Positions 32,962 to 41,630 of a stretch of DNA of 64,000 bases are shown one piece after another (the first letter of the stretch is position 1; each line of letters begins with the position of its first letter). The DNA comes from Oscillatoria sp. FACHB-1406. Lineage in GTDB: Bacteria > Cyanobacteriota > Cyanobacteriia > Cyanobacteriales > Spirulinaceae. A program made the translations under genes and the position numbers. The stretch lies in assembly GCF_014698145.1 (NCBI RefSeq), contig NZ_JACJSM010000013.1, positions 1-64,000 of the forward strand, read 5' to 3'. Below the pieces are notes generated by a model that was given only the letters and a program-made list of their open reading frames with translations, searched no databases and was not told the DNA's origin.

Positions 32962-33636
32962 ATGAAACTGAATGAAGTCGTACCTTGGGGCAGAACGTTA
33001 GGCGAGTATCAAACCATGTTTTCGCTCTCAGAAGCCGAGCTAAAGACCCAAATTTTGGGCTGCGGCGATGGGCCGGCTAGTTTTAATGCTGAAATGAAAC
33101 AAAAGGGATATTCCGTTATCTCTATCGACCCAATTTATCAATTTTCTACCGAACAAATTCGTCAGCGCGTTTGCGAAACCTACGATCCCATTATTTCTCA
33201 AGTCCAGCAAGATGAAAAACGCTATGTTTGGCAGAATTTTCGCAATGCAGAAGCGTTAGGAAAAGCGCGACTGGCGGCAATGGAAGCTTTTTTATTAGAT
33301 TATGAATCGGGCAAAAAAGAAGGACGTTACTTGTTTCAAGCTTTGCCCGTATTAGAGTTTTCAGAGCGTGCTTTTCAATTATGTTTGTGTTCTCATTTAT
33401 TGTTTCTGTATTCGGAACAATTATCGTTAGAATTTCATCTTAATTCTGTTTTGGAACTGTTGCGAGTTGCAGAGGAAGTGCGAATTTTCCCTTTATTAAA
33501 GCTCGACTGCGAACCCTCTCCTTATCTCGAACCCGTTCTTCAGGAATTAGATAAACGCGGCTATCGTTGGGGAATTCATACAGTTGCGTATGAGTTCCAA
33601 AAAGGGGGAAATCAAATGTTGCGAATAGTCGGTTAA
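32962..33636 (+). CDS. SAM-dependent methyltransferase-like protein
   Basis: A 224-aa protein from the ATG at 32962 (MKLNEVVPWGRTLGEY). ILGCGDGPASFNAEMKQKGYSVISIDPIYQ is a class I methyltransferase motif I plus acidic loop. The C-terminal part (EFSERAFQLCLCSHLLFLYSEQ, then EEVRIFPLLKL) matches motifs IV-V of the same fold. I recognise the group as a conserved bacterial and cyanobacterial protein of unknown substrate. A start 19 codons upstream would lie partly in the MITE-like element and is unlikely. Confidence 0.72.
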   Translation: MKLNEVVPWGRTLGEYQTMFSLSEAELKTQILGCGDGPASFNAEMKQKGYSVISIDPIYQFSTEQIRQRVCETYDPIISQVQQDEKRYVWQNFRNAEALGKARLAAMEAFLLDYESGKKEGRYLFQALPVLEFSERAFQLCLCSHLLFLYSEQLSLEFHLNSVLELLRVAEEVRIFPLLKLDCEPSPYLEPVLQELDKRGYRWGIHTVAYEFQKGGNQMLRIVG

Positions 33637-33698
33637 CTCCAACTTGCGATCGAGAAACTAAGAATCCAAATCAAAAAAACTCGCTCGATTATCGCTTG

Positions 33699-35084
33699 CT
33701 AAAGTCCCAGAATTAACCGCGCGAGGTTAAAGTAAATTAAAACGCCGATCGCGTCTACTGCTGTGGTAATAAACGGAGCCGACATCAACGCCGGATCTAA
33801 CCCCAAAGAACGGAACAAAAACGGCAGCGACGAACCCGCCACCGAAGCCAGCAGAGAAATCACAACCAAGCTCAAACCGACCGCCAAACAAACCAAGAAA
33901 TCTTGTTGAAACGAGAAATAAATCGTTGCTACCGTTCCCAATAAAATCCCTAATAATAGCCCTGCCATCGCTTCGCGGAGAATCACTTTAGCGACTCCTA
34001 AATCGCGAATTTCATCGGTATTCAAACCGCGAATGACAACAGTAGAAGACTGCGCGCCGACATTACCGCCCGTCCCCGTAAGCAGGGGAATAAAAGCAGC
34101 CAGGGCAACGACTTTTTCGAGCAATTCCGATTGAGAGCGGATAATTTCGCTGGTAATGGTATTCGTACCGAGCAAGACGAACAACCATACAACTCGCTTG
34201 CGGGCGACAGCGAGAAGATTAGTTTGAAAGTAATTATCCCCATCAGATTGCAAACCGCCGAGGGCATAGATATCTTCGGTTGCTTCTTGTTCGATAATAT
34301 CAATTACGTCGTCAACGGTAACAACACCCACTAATCGTTCCTCGCGATCGACGACGGGAAGAGCTAGTAAATCGTAGCGTTGAATGAGGCGTGCCACTTC
34401 CTCTCGATCGGTATTTGTAAAGACGCTAACGGTTTCGCGAGTTGCAATTTCTGCAAGTATTTTGTCGGGGGCGGAAATGATTAAATCGCGCAGGGAAACA
34501 ATCCCGATTAAACGTCGCTCCGCATCCGTGACATAAAGGTAGTAGATGACTTCAGAGGCATTGGCTAAACTGCGAATGCGATCGAGGGTTTGCGTAACGG
34601 TTAGACTCTCCTTAAGCGAGATATACTCCGGAGTCATAATCCGTCCGGCGGTGTCCTCTTCGTAACCGAGCAACAAAGCCGTCATTTGGCGTTCTTTGGG
34701 ACTCAGTTGCGACAGCAGTCGCCGCACGACTTTAGCGGGGAGTTCGTCAAAAAGTTTAGCGCGATCGTCGGGAGACATTTGATCGACGATATCGAGAACT
34801 TCTTGATGCTTGAATTTTTGAATAAGATTTTGTTGAACGCTAGAATCGAGATGTTCGTAAACTTCGATCGCTTCTGCTTTAGAGAGTAAGCGAAACGCGA
34901 TCGCTTGTTGGGACTCTTCTAATCCTTCAATTGCTTCAGCAATATCAACAGGTTGTACGGGAACTAATAGATCCTTTGCTCCTTGCAGGTTGCCCCGTTC
35001 TAAAAGGATTTCTAGTTGCTGCCGCACCAGTTGGCGCAGTTCGCTGCGCGCGAGCATTGGGATAGGTGGAATATTCTCAGTCAC
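33699..35084 (-). CDS. mgtE: Magnesium transporter MgtE
   Basis: A 461-aa Mg2+ channel. The N-terminal helical MgtE domain (about 20-130, SPDDRAKLFDELPAKVVRRLLSQL) is followed by two CBS domains (about 140-270, including GIVSLRDLIISAPD and LPVVDREERLVGVVTVDDVIDII) and five membrane helices. The pore region LTGTGGNVGAQSSTVVIRGL and the PALMSAPFITTAVDAIGVLIYF segment with its conserved Asp are present. The cytoplasmic domains close the channel when Mg2+ is high. Its presence near chlH (Mg chelatase) is 3.8 kb away and on the other strand, so a functional link is only suggestive. Confidence 0.95.
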   Translation of the reverse strand: MTENIPPIPMLARSELRQLVRQQLEILLERGNLQGAKDLLVPVQPVDIAEAIEGLEESQQAIAFRLLSKAEAIEVYEHLDSSVQQNLIQKFKHQEVLDIVDQMSPDDRAKLFDELPAKVVRRLLSQLSPKERQMTALLLGYEEDTAGRIMTPEYISLKESLTVTQTLDRIRSLANASEVIYYLYVTDAERRLIGIVSLRDLIISAPDKILAEIATRETVSVFTNTDREEVARLIQRYDLLALPVVDREERLVGVVTVDDVIDIIEQEATEDIYALGGLQSDGDNYFQTNLLAVARKRVVWLFVLLGTNTITSEIIRSQSELLEKVVALAAFIPLLTGTGGNVGAQSSTVVIRGLNTDEIRDLGVAKVILREAMAGLLLGILLGTVATIYFSFQQDFLVCLAVGLSLVVISLLASVAGSSLPFLFRSLGLDPALMSAPFITTAVDAIGVLIYFNLARLILGL

Positions 35085-35187
35085 TTGCTTTTCGGTTAGC
35101 GAGGCGTGGATTGCAGATAGTCCGACAGCGAAATTTGTGGATTTTAGGCAGACTGTCTAGATCCCTCAATCGGTCAGTCGTTAGAGT

Positions 35188-36036
35188 TTAACCGCCCCGT
35201 CTGCGTCGGCCGCGATTGTGACGACTGGTGGATACGTCGTATTCTAAAGCAGCACCCAGGCCGAAGAGAACCCCGCTAAAAACGAAGAAAACTTCGAGCA
35301 AATTTCCACTTTCGTAATTGGGGATAAACTTGTAAGCGTATTTGCCCCACATATCGGCAATGTACAGGCAAAAGGTCGCCGCCGCAATCATTCGCCAAGA
35401 TTGGGAAAATCTGCCGCCCCAAAATGCAAGGAGGAGGGTGGTTGCAACGATAAGCAGGCAGATATCCGCAATCACGTAAAAAAGGTTGACGGGTTCTGAA
35501 AATTGACTGAGAAATTTGTCCATTGTGCCTAACCAAGCAGGACGTTCGATTTTTTCGAGTTCCTCCGGCTCGAGTTTGGGCGCAGGTTGGTTTTTCTTGG
35601 ATGGCGTGGAGGTTTTATCCGCAGCCACTTTGACGGGCGGTGGCGATGCGCTTTCGGTTTCCTCGGGTACGGGGGCGAAGGTAATCGTTAAGGCCAAGAG
35701 AATGCCCGCGAGCGCGATTCCACCGACGACGAACCACTGCCGCAGTTCTAAGTTCAGCCGTCGCGGTAAAACCGCTAAAATCATTCCCCACCCCAGAGAG
35801 AAATAAAAGGCGATGTAGAAGAAGTCAGCGGGCGAAACATCCGGTTCGAGCTTGAAGTACAGTTCCCAGATCCCGTAAACGCAACTGCCGATAAAAAAGG
35901 AGAACATCCCTAAACCAATACCCAACCAAACGTTTCTGCCGCTCGCAATTTGGGGACTCTGCCAGTTGCGATAGCACAGTAACGATGCACTGAAGAAGGC
36001 TCCGAGTTCTAAAAGAATGGCGAACCCGTCTTCCAA
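35188..36036 (-). CDS. Multi-spanning membrane protein of unknown function
   Basis: A 282-aa membrane protein with about seven predicted helices. Four lie in the first 130 residues and three after residue 175. They are separated by a hydrophilic Pro/Lys/Glu loop (about 120-165) that is probably cytoplasmic or periplasmic and disordered. The C-terminus is strongly basic (RHNRGRRRRGG). No enzyme motif is visible; polar residues within helices (YIAFYFSLGWG, YIADMWGKYAYKF) are conserved-looking. Similar proteins occur in cyanobacteria without known function. It lies upstream of mgtE on the same strand, 103 bp away. Confidence 0.7.
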   Translation of the reverse strand: MEDGFAILLELGAFFSASLLCYRNWQSPQIASGRNVWLGIGLGMFSFFIGSCVYGIWELYFKLEPDVSPADFFYIAFYFSLGWGMILAVLPRRLNLELRQWFVVGGIALAGILLALTITFAPVPEETESASPPPVKVAADKTSTPSKKNQPAPKLEPEELEKIERPAWLGTMDKFLSQFSEPVNLFYVIADICLLIVATTLLLAFWGGRFSQSWRMIAAATFCLYIADMWGKYAYKFIPNYESGNLLEVFFVFSGVLFGLGAALEYDVSTSRHNRGRRRRGG

Positions 36037-36210
36037 AATCGCGGGCGCGTCGGGACTTTAGTCGAAGTTCCACCCGGTATTAGCGATTTTGAGTTCCGCG
36101 TTACCGTTGCTGAAGATCAACCCGCCCCCCTACAACTCAAGCAATTTAAAGCCGCTGGATATACCAACCGCGTGCGTCCTTTCTACTACGACGATTCAGA
36201 AGAAGAATAA
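36013..36210 (+). pseudogene. 3' remnant of an unidentified gene, coupled to pmbA
   Basis: A 65-codon frame with no start codon is open from 36013 and ends with TAA overlapping the pmbA ATG (TAATG). It reads ...GRVGTLVEVPPGISDFEFRV... and ends in an acidic YYDDSEEE. The composition and coupled stop look like the real C-terminus of a protein whose 5' part has been lost. The first 24 bases overlap the 5' end of the membrane-protein gene on the other strand, which may mark the deletion junction. Family not recognised. Confidence 0.45.
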
Positions 36211-37550
36211 TGGTACAAGTTCGAGAACTCGCCAACACCACCGCAGAAATTGCCCAAAAACTCGGCATTCAAAAATACGACATTTACGGTTCCTCTAGCG
36301 ATTCGATTGGAGTCGAAGTCGAGCGCGGCGAACCCAAACAAGTTAAAGCCTCGAATCGCTCTAGCGTTATCGTCCGAGTCTGGAACGCTGAAGCGAAAAT
36401 GGGCGTAACCTCCACCACCGATGTCGATCCGCAAGGGATAGAACTCGCGCTCAAAACCGCCAGCGAAGCGAGTGCCTTTGGGGTAAGCGAACACGCCCCC
36501 GATTTTAGCCCGGAAGCTACTGCACCGGCTGCGGAAATCGATCGCGAACTCGTCGCCCCTGCTGAAGTCCCCACCTTAATCGATACCCTCCTCGCTGCGG
36601 AAAACGAGCTAATTGCCGCTCATCCTGCCATTGAAAGCGTTCCTTATAACGGCCTTTCTCAACGCAACATCGATCGCTTCTATCTCAACAGCGATGGCGC
36701 GCTGCGCGATGAAGCTTGTTCCTACAGTTCCATTTATTTATACGCCAAAGCCGAACAAGAGGGGAAAAAACCGCGCAGTGCGGGCAGTTATAAAGTCAGC
36801 ACCAGCTTAGGCGAACTCGATGTTAAAGGCTGCATTCAAGAAACTGCGGCCAAGACGATTAGCCATCTCGATTACCAGAAAATTAAAACGGGCAAATATT
36901 GCGTTGTTTTTTCTGGGGAAGCTTTTTTAAGTTTGCTCGGAGCGTTTTCTAATTTGTTTAATGCCCAAAGTATTTTGGACAATCAAAGCCTATCGACTCC
37001 CGAATCTTTAGGGAAGGTAATTGCTTCGCCTTTACTTTCCGTTTGCGACGATGCGCTGCATTCGGCTAATGTCGGGGGCGAAACCTTCGATGGGGAAGGA
37101 ACGCCGACGCGCCGCACGCCGCTGATTGAGGAGGGGGTTTTAACTCATTTTCTCCACAGTGCGGGAACGGCAAAGCGCATGAACGCTCAACCAACGGGAA
37201 ATGCCAATTCGGGGGCAAAGGTAACGGTCAGTCCGAATTTTTACCATGTTTTTCCCGGTAAAGCGGGCGATCGCGAGTATGCGTTGGAAACGGCGGAAAA
37301 TGTCATTCTCATCGACGATTTGAGCGCACTCCACGCGGGAGTAAGCCCGCTGCAAGGGTCGTTTTCGCTGCCGTTTGATGGTTGGTTGGTGAATAAGGGC
37401 GATCGCACCAGCATCGATTCGGCTACCGTCGCCGGGGATTTTTGCGAGGTGTTGAAATCGATTATTTACGTGGAATCCGAGCCAGATATCACTCCGGGCG
37501 GCGTTTGTCCGCGCATCTGGGTTGAGGGTCTCTCAATTACGGGAGAATAA
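36210..37550 (+). CDS. pmbA: TldD/PmbA-family metalloprotease subunit (PmbA/TldE)
   Basis: A 446-aa member of the TldD/PmbA family, which acts with TldD in proteolytic processing of peptides such as modified leader peptides and CcdA. The TldE type is indicated by the lack of an HExxxH zinc site and by the family segments VEVERGEPKQVKASNRSSVIVRVW, VSVCDDALHSANVGG-like SVCDDALHSANVGGETFDGEGTP and SGAKVTVSPNF. A tldD gene, usually adjacent, is not in the window. The start overlaps the stop of an upstream remnant frame. A terminator follows at 37583. Confidence 0.87.
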   Translation: MVQVRELANTTAEIAQKLGIQKYDIYGSSSDSIGVEVERGEPKQVKASNRSSVIVRVWNAEAKMGVTSTTDVDPQGIELALKTASEASAFGVSEHAPDFSPEATAPAAEIDRELVAPAEVPTLIDTLLAAENELIAAHPAIESVPYNGLSQRNIDRFYLNSDGALRDEACSYSSIYLYAKAEQEGKKPRSAGSYKVSTSLGELDVKGCIQETAAKTISHLDYQKIKTGKYCVVFSGEAFLSLLGAFSNLFNAQSILDNQSLSTPESLGKVIASPLLSVCDDALHSANVGGETFDGEGTPTRRTPLIEEGVLTHFLHSAGTAKRMNAQPTGNANSGAKVTVSPNFYHVFPGKAGDREYALETAENVILIDDLSALHAGVSPLQGSFSLPFDGWLVNKGDRTSIDSATVAGDFCEVLKSIIYVESEPDITPGGVCPRIWVEGLSITGE

Positions 37551-37927
37551 ACGCGCTTCTTACAATTAATTCTTTCTTATTTATCCGAGTAATCGCGCAC
37601 TCGGATTTTTTTGGTAAAATTAACTCAGTAATATTATTTAAGTATATATTTAAAAATTAGCGTTTGAGTTATTCAATTTTGGGCTCGACTTTCGTAGAAG
37701 TTGCGTAAAAATCGCCCAGACGTTTTGGCTCAATCCCTCAGATAGGCTCGCAACCTTTCCGAGAGCGATTGTAGAAAGACTACACTTTACGAGAAGAAAA
37801 GTTAGACTGGCAAAGGAAGCAAGCCGCGTTTAATCGAAAGACGGGGGCGCGCGATGAAGTTCGGGGTGTCACAATAAGAAAAATTCAACAATTACCATCG
37901 TTGAGTGAGGAGAAAGCTAAAATCGCC
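37551..37927. other. Intergenic region after pmbA
   Basis: It contains the pmbA terminator (37583-37612); the remaining 300 bp show no gene or repeat. It must hold the promoter of the AMIN-protein gene. Confidence 0.5.
37583..37612 (+). terminator. Rho-independent terminator of pmbA
   Basis: ATCCGAGT (37583-37590) and ACTCGGAT (37599-37606) form a perfect 8-bp stem with an eight-base loop, followed by a run of T. Confidence 0.85.
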
Positions 37928-38470
37928 ATGAGGCAACAGAACTTAAAATTCCCAAGGGTGCAGTGGCACAAAGTCGGAGGGATGCTAACCGGAGCAATTC
38001 TCGCGATCGCGCTTTATCCGAACGCCCGAGCCGCTGCCCTAACCGACTGGAAGTTCGATCCGAGCAGCCATCAACTCGAACTCAATCTCGGAGCGGGAAG
38101 CGTGCCAACCTACTACATTGAAACCGACCCGCCGCGCATTGTCATCGATCTGCCCGATACTCCCCTCAATACCGCCGATCGCGATCGCAGCTATCCCGGT
38201 GCAGTGCGTCATATTCTCCTCTCCCCCCTCCCCGCAGGCGGCACTCGCATCGTTCTCGAACTCACCCCAGAGATCGCCTTATCCCCTCAACAAGTACAAC
38301 TGCAAAAAATCGCCAGTGAAAACGCGAGCGATCGCTGGATTCTCTATCCCTCCATCATCTCCCTCCCCGCATCCGTTCCTGCCAGTCCCCCCGCAGTCCC
38401 TCCCCTAACCATACCCAAGATTGAATTCGGTCAGCCCTGGCCCGAATCCCCGAAACCTCCCCAAAGCTAG
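37928..38470 (+). CDS. Exported AMIN-domain protein
   Basis: About 180 aa from the ATG at 37928 (a TTG at 37901 would add nine residues). A basic start and hydrophobic core end at ARAAA, a Sec signal. The mature part is one AMIN domain (about residues 35-140: WKFDPSSHQLELNLGAGSVPTYYIETDPPRIVIDLP), as found at the N-terminus of AmiC amidases and type II/IV pilus secretins, where it binds the cell wall. No catalytic domain follows, only a Pro-rich tail. It probably works as a cell-wall-targeting accessory protein in the periplasm. Confidence 0.82.
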   Translation: MRQQNLKFPRVQWHKVGGMLTGAILAIALYPNARAAALTDWKFDPSSHQLELNLGAGSVPTYYIETDPPRIVIDLPDTPLNTADRDRSYPGAVRHILLSPLPAGGTRIVLELTPEIALSPQQVQLQKIASENASDRWILYPSIISLPASVPASPPAVPPLTIPKIEFGQPWPESPKPPQS

Positions 38471-38610
38471 CGCGATAAACCTTTTACAGCCTAACGCCAT
38501 TCAAAGTCTTGCTCTGCGACATTTAAGAACCATTTTGCCCAAAAACCGACTTTTCTAACCCAAATCTGGCAAGACACGCCTCGCACACCTCCCCTGTGAG
38601 ATTACCTATC

Positions 38611-40227
38611 ATGACTGAGTTACAACTGCGCATTCATATTGAGGGACAAGCGGAAAGCACAGTTAAAGTCGCAAAAGATGAATTTATTATCGGTCGTTTG
38701 CCAGAATGCGATTTGTGTTTGCCCTACTCCGAAATTTCTCGCCACCATACCCGCGTCTGGAGCGACAAAGAAAAGCGCTGGCACGTTGAAGATCTCGGCA
38801 GCACCAACGGCACCTTATTAAACCAACAACCGTTGAGAGCGCCGCAAAGATTGTATCCCAACGACTTCCTTCAAATCGGGAATGCCATCTTAATTGTCAA
38901 TCTGCCCCAAAATACCCATGTTTCTTTAGGACAACGGCCACTTTCTAACGACGGACAAACAATTTTGCGCAGCGCCGAGGAGTTGCGCGAAGAATGGATT
39001 GAAGCCGCTCAAAGCGGCGATGCTTACAGCGATAGCCAACAAGCCATCTCTCGCCTCAAATACCTCGTCGAAATCGCTAAAAACCTTAACTCCGCCGAAT
39101 CGATTGAAGCAATTTTCGCGCAGGTTCAAGCGGTCGTGTTTCAGGAGTTGCCCAGCATTCAGCGTCTAGCCTTGCTCGTTGATGTTAAAGGAGACGGGCA
39201 TTTACGCGCGATTGAAGTTGCCGCCCGCCACGCACTCCCCGAAGGAAAATCAACTTATACCAATGGCTGGATTGGCCGCACGATTTGCGAGAAAGTCTTT
39301 AACGAAAAAGTAGCCATTAAAACAGTGGACGCTCAAAGCGACGCACGCTTTGAAGGCGAAAATAGCATTGTTGCCAAAGGTATTCGCGGCGCGTTCGCCG
39401 TGCCGTTATGGGATGCCAATCAAGTCGTCGGCGTATTGTATGCAGATGGCAACGTGACATTGACGGGTTCGGGATCGGCAGACGATGAAGAACTCAGTTT
39501 CTTTTCGACTTTAGCTAACCTCGTTGCTTATAGCATCCAACGCTGGCGGTTGACAGAAAAACTAAAAGATGAAGCGCGCATTCGCCATCAACTCGAACGC
39601 TATCATTCGCCCTCAGTCGTCCAACATTTAATGGCAGCCGGAGCGTTAGAACGAGGCTGTCTGGAACCTTTGGAAGCAGATATCAGCATTCTTTTTGCCG
39701 ATTTGGTGGGGTTTACGGCGCTTTCCGAGCAGTTAAGTCCGGGGGAAATTTCTCAGTTGCTCAACCGTTTTTTTGAAGAGATGCTGAAGTTCGTCTTTGG
39801 GACGGGCGGCACGCTGGATAAGTTTATCGGCGATTGTATCATGGCATTTTTTGGCGCGCCCGAACCGCAACGCGATCATGCCGATCGCGCTGTGGCTGCG
39901 GCAATGGGAATGTTGGAACATCTCGATCGCCTCAACGCCCAGCAAATTTGGCCGCAACCCTTGCAGTTGCGTATTGCTATTAATAGCGGACGCGCTGTAG
40001 CTGGGGATGTGGGGAGCGCTCAACGAGTGGACTACACGGTTTTGGGGGCGACGGTCAATCTTGCCGCTCGCATGGAGAGCGTTTGTGCGCCGGGAGAATG
40101 TATCATTTCGGAGGCGACCTATCGAAATTTGAGGAAGCGGGATCGATTTGTGTTGATCGGTCAGAAGCAGTTTAAGGGGATCGATCGCTCGGTGATGATT
40201 TATCAAACGCAACGGCGGAAGAAGTGA
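38611..40227 (+). CDS. FHA-GAF class III adenylate/guanylate cyclase
   Basis: A 538-aa signalling enzyme from the ATG at 38611. Residues about 1-95 are an FHA phosphothreonine-binding domain (FIIGRLPECDLCLP, ISRHHTRV, LGSTNGTLLN). A GAF domain follows (about 150-310), then the class III cyclase domain (about 350-535): ISILFADLVGFTALSEQ with the metal-binding Asp, GGTLDKFIGDCIMAFFGAP with the second Asp, RIAINSGRAVAGDVGS, and VLGATVNLAARME with the transition-state Asn/Arg pair. Substrate-defining Lys is in DKFIGD; this suggests ATP. cAMP from it could act on the Crp-like proteins and the cNMP-binding protein in this window, by inference only. Confidence 0.92.
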   Translation: MTELQLRIHIEGQAESTVKVAKDEFIIGRLPECDLCLPYSEISRHHTRVWSDKEKRWHVEDLGSTNGTLLNQQPLRAPQRLYPNDFLQIGNAILIVNLPQNTHVSLGQRPLSNDGQTILRSAEELREEWIEAAQSGDAYSDSQQAISRLKYLVEIAKNLNSAESIEAIFAQVQAVVFQELPSIQRLALLVDVKGDGHLRAIEVAARHALPEGKSTYTNGWIGRTICEKVFNEKVAIKTVDAQSDARFEGENSIVAKGIRGAFAVPLWDANQVVGVLYADGNVTLTGSGSADDEELSFFSTLANLVAYSIQRWRLTEKLKDEARIRHQLERYHSPSVVQHLMAAGALERGCLEPLEADISILFADLVGFTALSEQLSPGEISQLLNRFFEEMLKFVFGTGGTLDKFIGDCIMAFFGAPEPQRDHADRAVAAAMGMLEHLDRLNAQQIWPQPLQLRIAINSGRAVAGDVGSAQRVDYTVLGATVNLAARMESVCAPGECIISEATYRNLRKRDRFVLIGQKQFKGIDRSVMIYQTQRRKK

Positions 40228-40260
40228 ATAATGAATAGTGAATAATGAATAATAATTCTT
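40223..40260. repeat. GAATAAT heptamer array
   Basis: About five units (gaataat, gaatagt) start over the cyclase stop codon TGA and lead towards the plsC start. Confidence 0.85.
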
Positions 40261-40284
40261 TAATCTTTGATTTTAAAATTCAAA

Positions 40285-40932
40285 ATGTCTTTAGAAAGTC
40301 GCAAGCGGGAACCGCGATCGAGTTTAATTCTCTACCGCCTCTTTAAATGGTCGGTGGTCAGTCCGATGCTTCATACTTATTTTCGCGGACGCATTTATGG
40401 AGCAGAAAAAGTGCCGCACGAAGGCCCGTTGGTGGTAACGTGCAATCATGCGAGTTACTTCGATCCGCCCCTTCTGGCAAGTTGCGTCGGTCGTCCGGTG
40501 GCGTTTATGGCGAAAGAAGAGTTGTTTGAAGTGCCGGTATTGAAACAAGCGATTCGATTGTACGGCGCGTATCCGGTGAAGCGAAGTGCTGCCGATCGCA
40601 ACGCCATTCGTGCGGCAACGACAGCATTAAAAGAGGGCTGGGCGGTTGGGATTTTTTTGGAAGGGACGCGCACGCCGGATGGGAGGATTACAGAACCAAA
40701 ATTAGGCGCGGCGACAATCGCAGCGAAGTTGCAAGCGCCGATGCTGCCGGTGAGTTTGTGGGGGACAGAGAAGATTTTGGTTAAAGGTTCTTCTATTCCG
40801 CGATCGGTTCCCATCACCGTTCGGATTGGGGACGCGATCGCGCCGCCCAGCGCCGTGAAGAAAGAAGAGTTACAAACTGTAACCCACCGCTGTGCTGCTA
40901 TCATTAACGCCATGCACGACTTAGGGCGATAA
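40285..40932 (+). CDS. plsC: 1-acyl-sn-glycerol-3-phosphate acyltransferase
   Basis: A 215-aa membrane-associated acyltransferase that makes phosphatidic acid from lysophosphatidic acid. The HX4D active-site motif is in NHASYFDPPLLA (about residue 58), the second block in FMAKEELFEVPVL, and the phosphate-binding EGTR in FLEGTRTPDGRI (about residue 125), followed by PMLPVSLWGTEK. The start ATG at 40285 is preferred; a TTG at 40267 would add six residues. The gap to the cyclase gene upstream is a heptamer array, so co-transcription is possible. Confidence 0.88.
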   Translation: MSLESRKREPRSSLILYRLFKWSVVSPMLHTYFRGRIYGAEKVPHEGPLVVTCNHASYFDPPLLASCVGRPVAFMAKEELFEVPVLKQAIRLYGAYPVKRSAADRNAIRAATTALKEGWAVGIFLEGTRTPDGRITEPKLGAATIAAKLQAPMLPVSLWGTEKILVKGSSIPRSVPITVRIGDAIAPPSAVKKEELQTVTHRCAAIINAMHDLGR

Positions 40933-40988
40933 CGGTACTCTCGATCGCCATTCTCCCTCGCATCTAGCCTTTTCACTTCCTAAATCCC

Positions 40989-41288
40989 GTGACTGTAGAA
41001 CTCAGAGAAGAAATCGCCCAATCCCTTGACGAAGCACAGTGGGATTGGATTATGCCTCATGCGAAACGCGATGCCGCGATCGTCGTCTCGCCGGAGTTAG
41101 ACTTGTTGGATGTTGGCGTTGCGATCGCTAATAACGAAGTCTCTCGCGTCCAAGATTGGATCGAACGTCAGTTAATCCAAAAGCCTTCCCTCGACCAATT
41201 GAGCGAGTGGAATGAGAATCCGAGTAAGCGCTTCAAAGCGATTATCGTACAGCCCTACGTCGCGATTCAAGAAATGGGTGAGAATTAA
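40989..41288 (+). CDS. DUF2288 family protein
   Basis: A 99-aa soluble protein with a GTG start. It shows the DUF2288 pattern: LREEIAQSLDEAQWDWIMPHAKRDAAIVVSPELDLLDVGVAIANNEVSRVQDWIERQLI, then a short tail ending FKAIIVQPYVAIQE. Function unknown; the family occurs in cyanobacteria and gamma-proteobacteria. Its stop codon lies in the first unit of a heptamer array. It is 56 bp after plsC on the same strand, a probable operon. Confidence 0.83.
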   Translation: MTVELREEIAQSLDEAQWDWIMPHAKRDAAIVVSPELDLLDVGVAIANNEVSRVQDWIERQLIQKPSLDQLSEWNENPSKRFKAIIVQPYVAIQEMGEN

Positions 41289-41322
41289 AAATTAAAAATT
41301 AAAAATTAAAAATTAAAAATTC
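41284..41322. repeat. AAAAATT heptamer array
   Basis: Five perfect AAAAATT units begin over the TAA stop of the DUF2288 gene. Confidence 0.9.
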
Positions 41323-41630
41323 TTTACCCTAGCCTCTCTAAGCTTACCAATGTTAGTAGGGTGGGCATTGCCATTTCTGGGATTGAACCTAAAAAAAAGG
41401 GTATAAAGTCGGCAATGCCCACCAGCGTAATTGTGTCAAGACTGAGTAGTTGACCGGCTTTCTAGTCAACAAACACATCGATGAGGACAATCCGATCGGT
41501 AGAAAACCGGGCGAATGCCATTCGCCCCTACCCAAATTTGTCCTAACTGCCTTGGCGATGGCTATAGTCAACAAACAGCGAATAGCAAATCGGGCTACTC
41601 ACTGTTCGCTGTTCGCTCGCCATTAACCCT
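41289..41630. other. Repeat-rich convergent intergenic region
   Basis: Between the DUF2288 gene (+) and the phosphoketolase gene (-). Beyond the heptamer array it holds an inverted repeat GGTGGGCATTGCC (41360-41372) / GGCAATGCCCACC (41411-41423), 64 bp overall. A smaller palindrome GGGCGAAT-GCC-ATTCGCCC is at 41509-41527. No gene is supported. Confidence 0.7.
41360..41423. repeat. 64-bp element with 13-bp inverted ends
   Basis: A perfect 13-bp inverted repeat, GGTGGGCATTGCC and its complement, around a loop containing an A-run. The left part resembles the sequence at about 32750-32785, so it belongs to a dispersed family. It may also serve as a terminator for either convergent gene. Confidence 0.65.
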
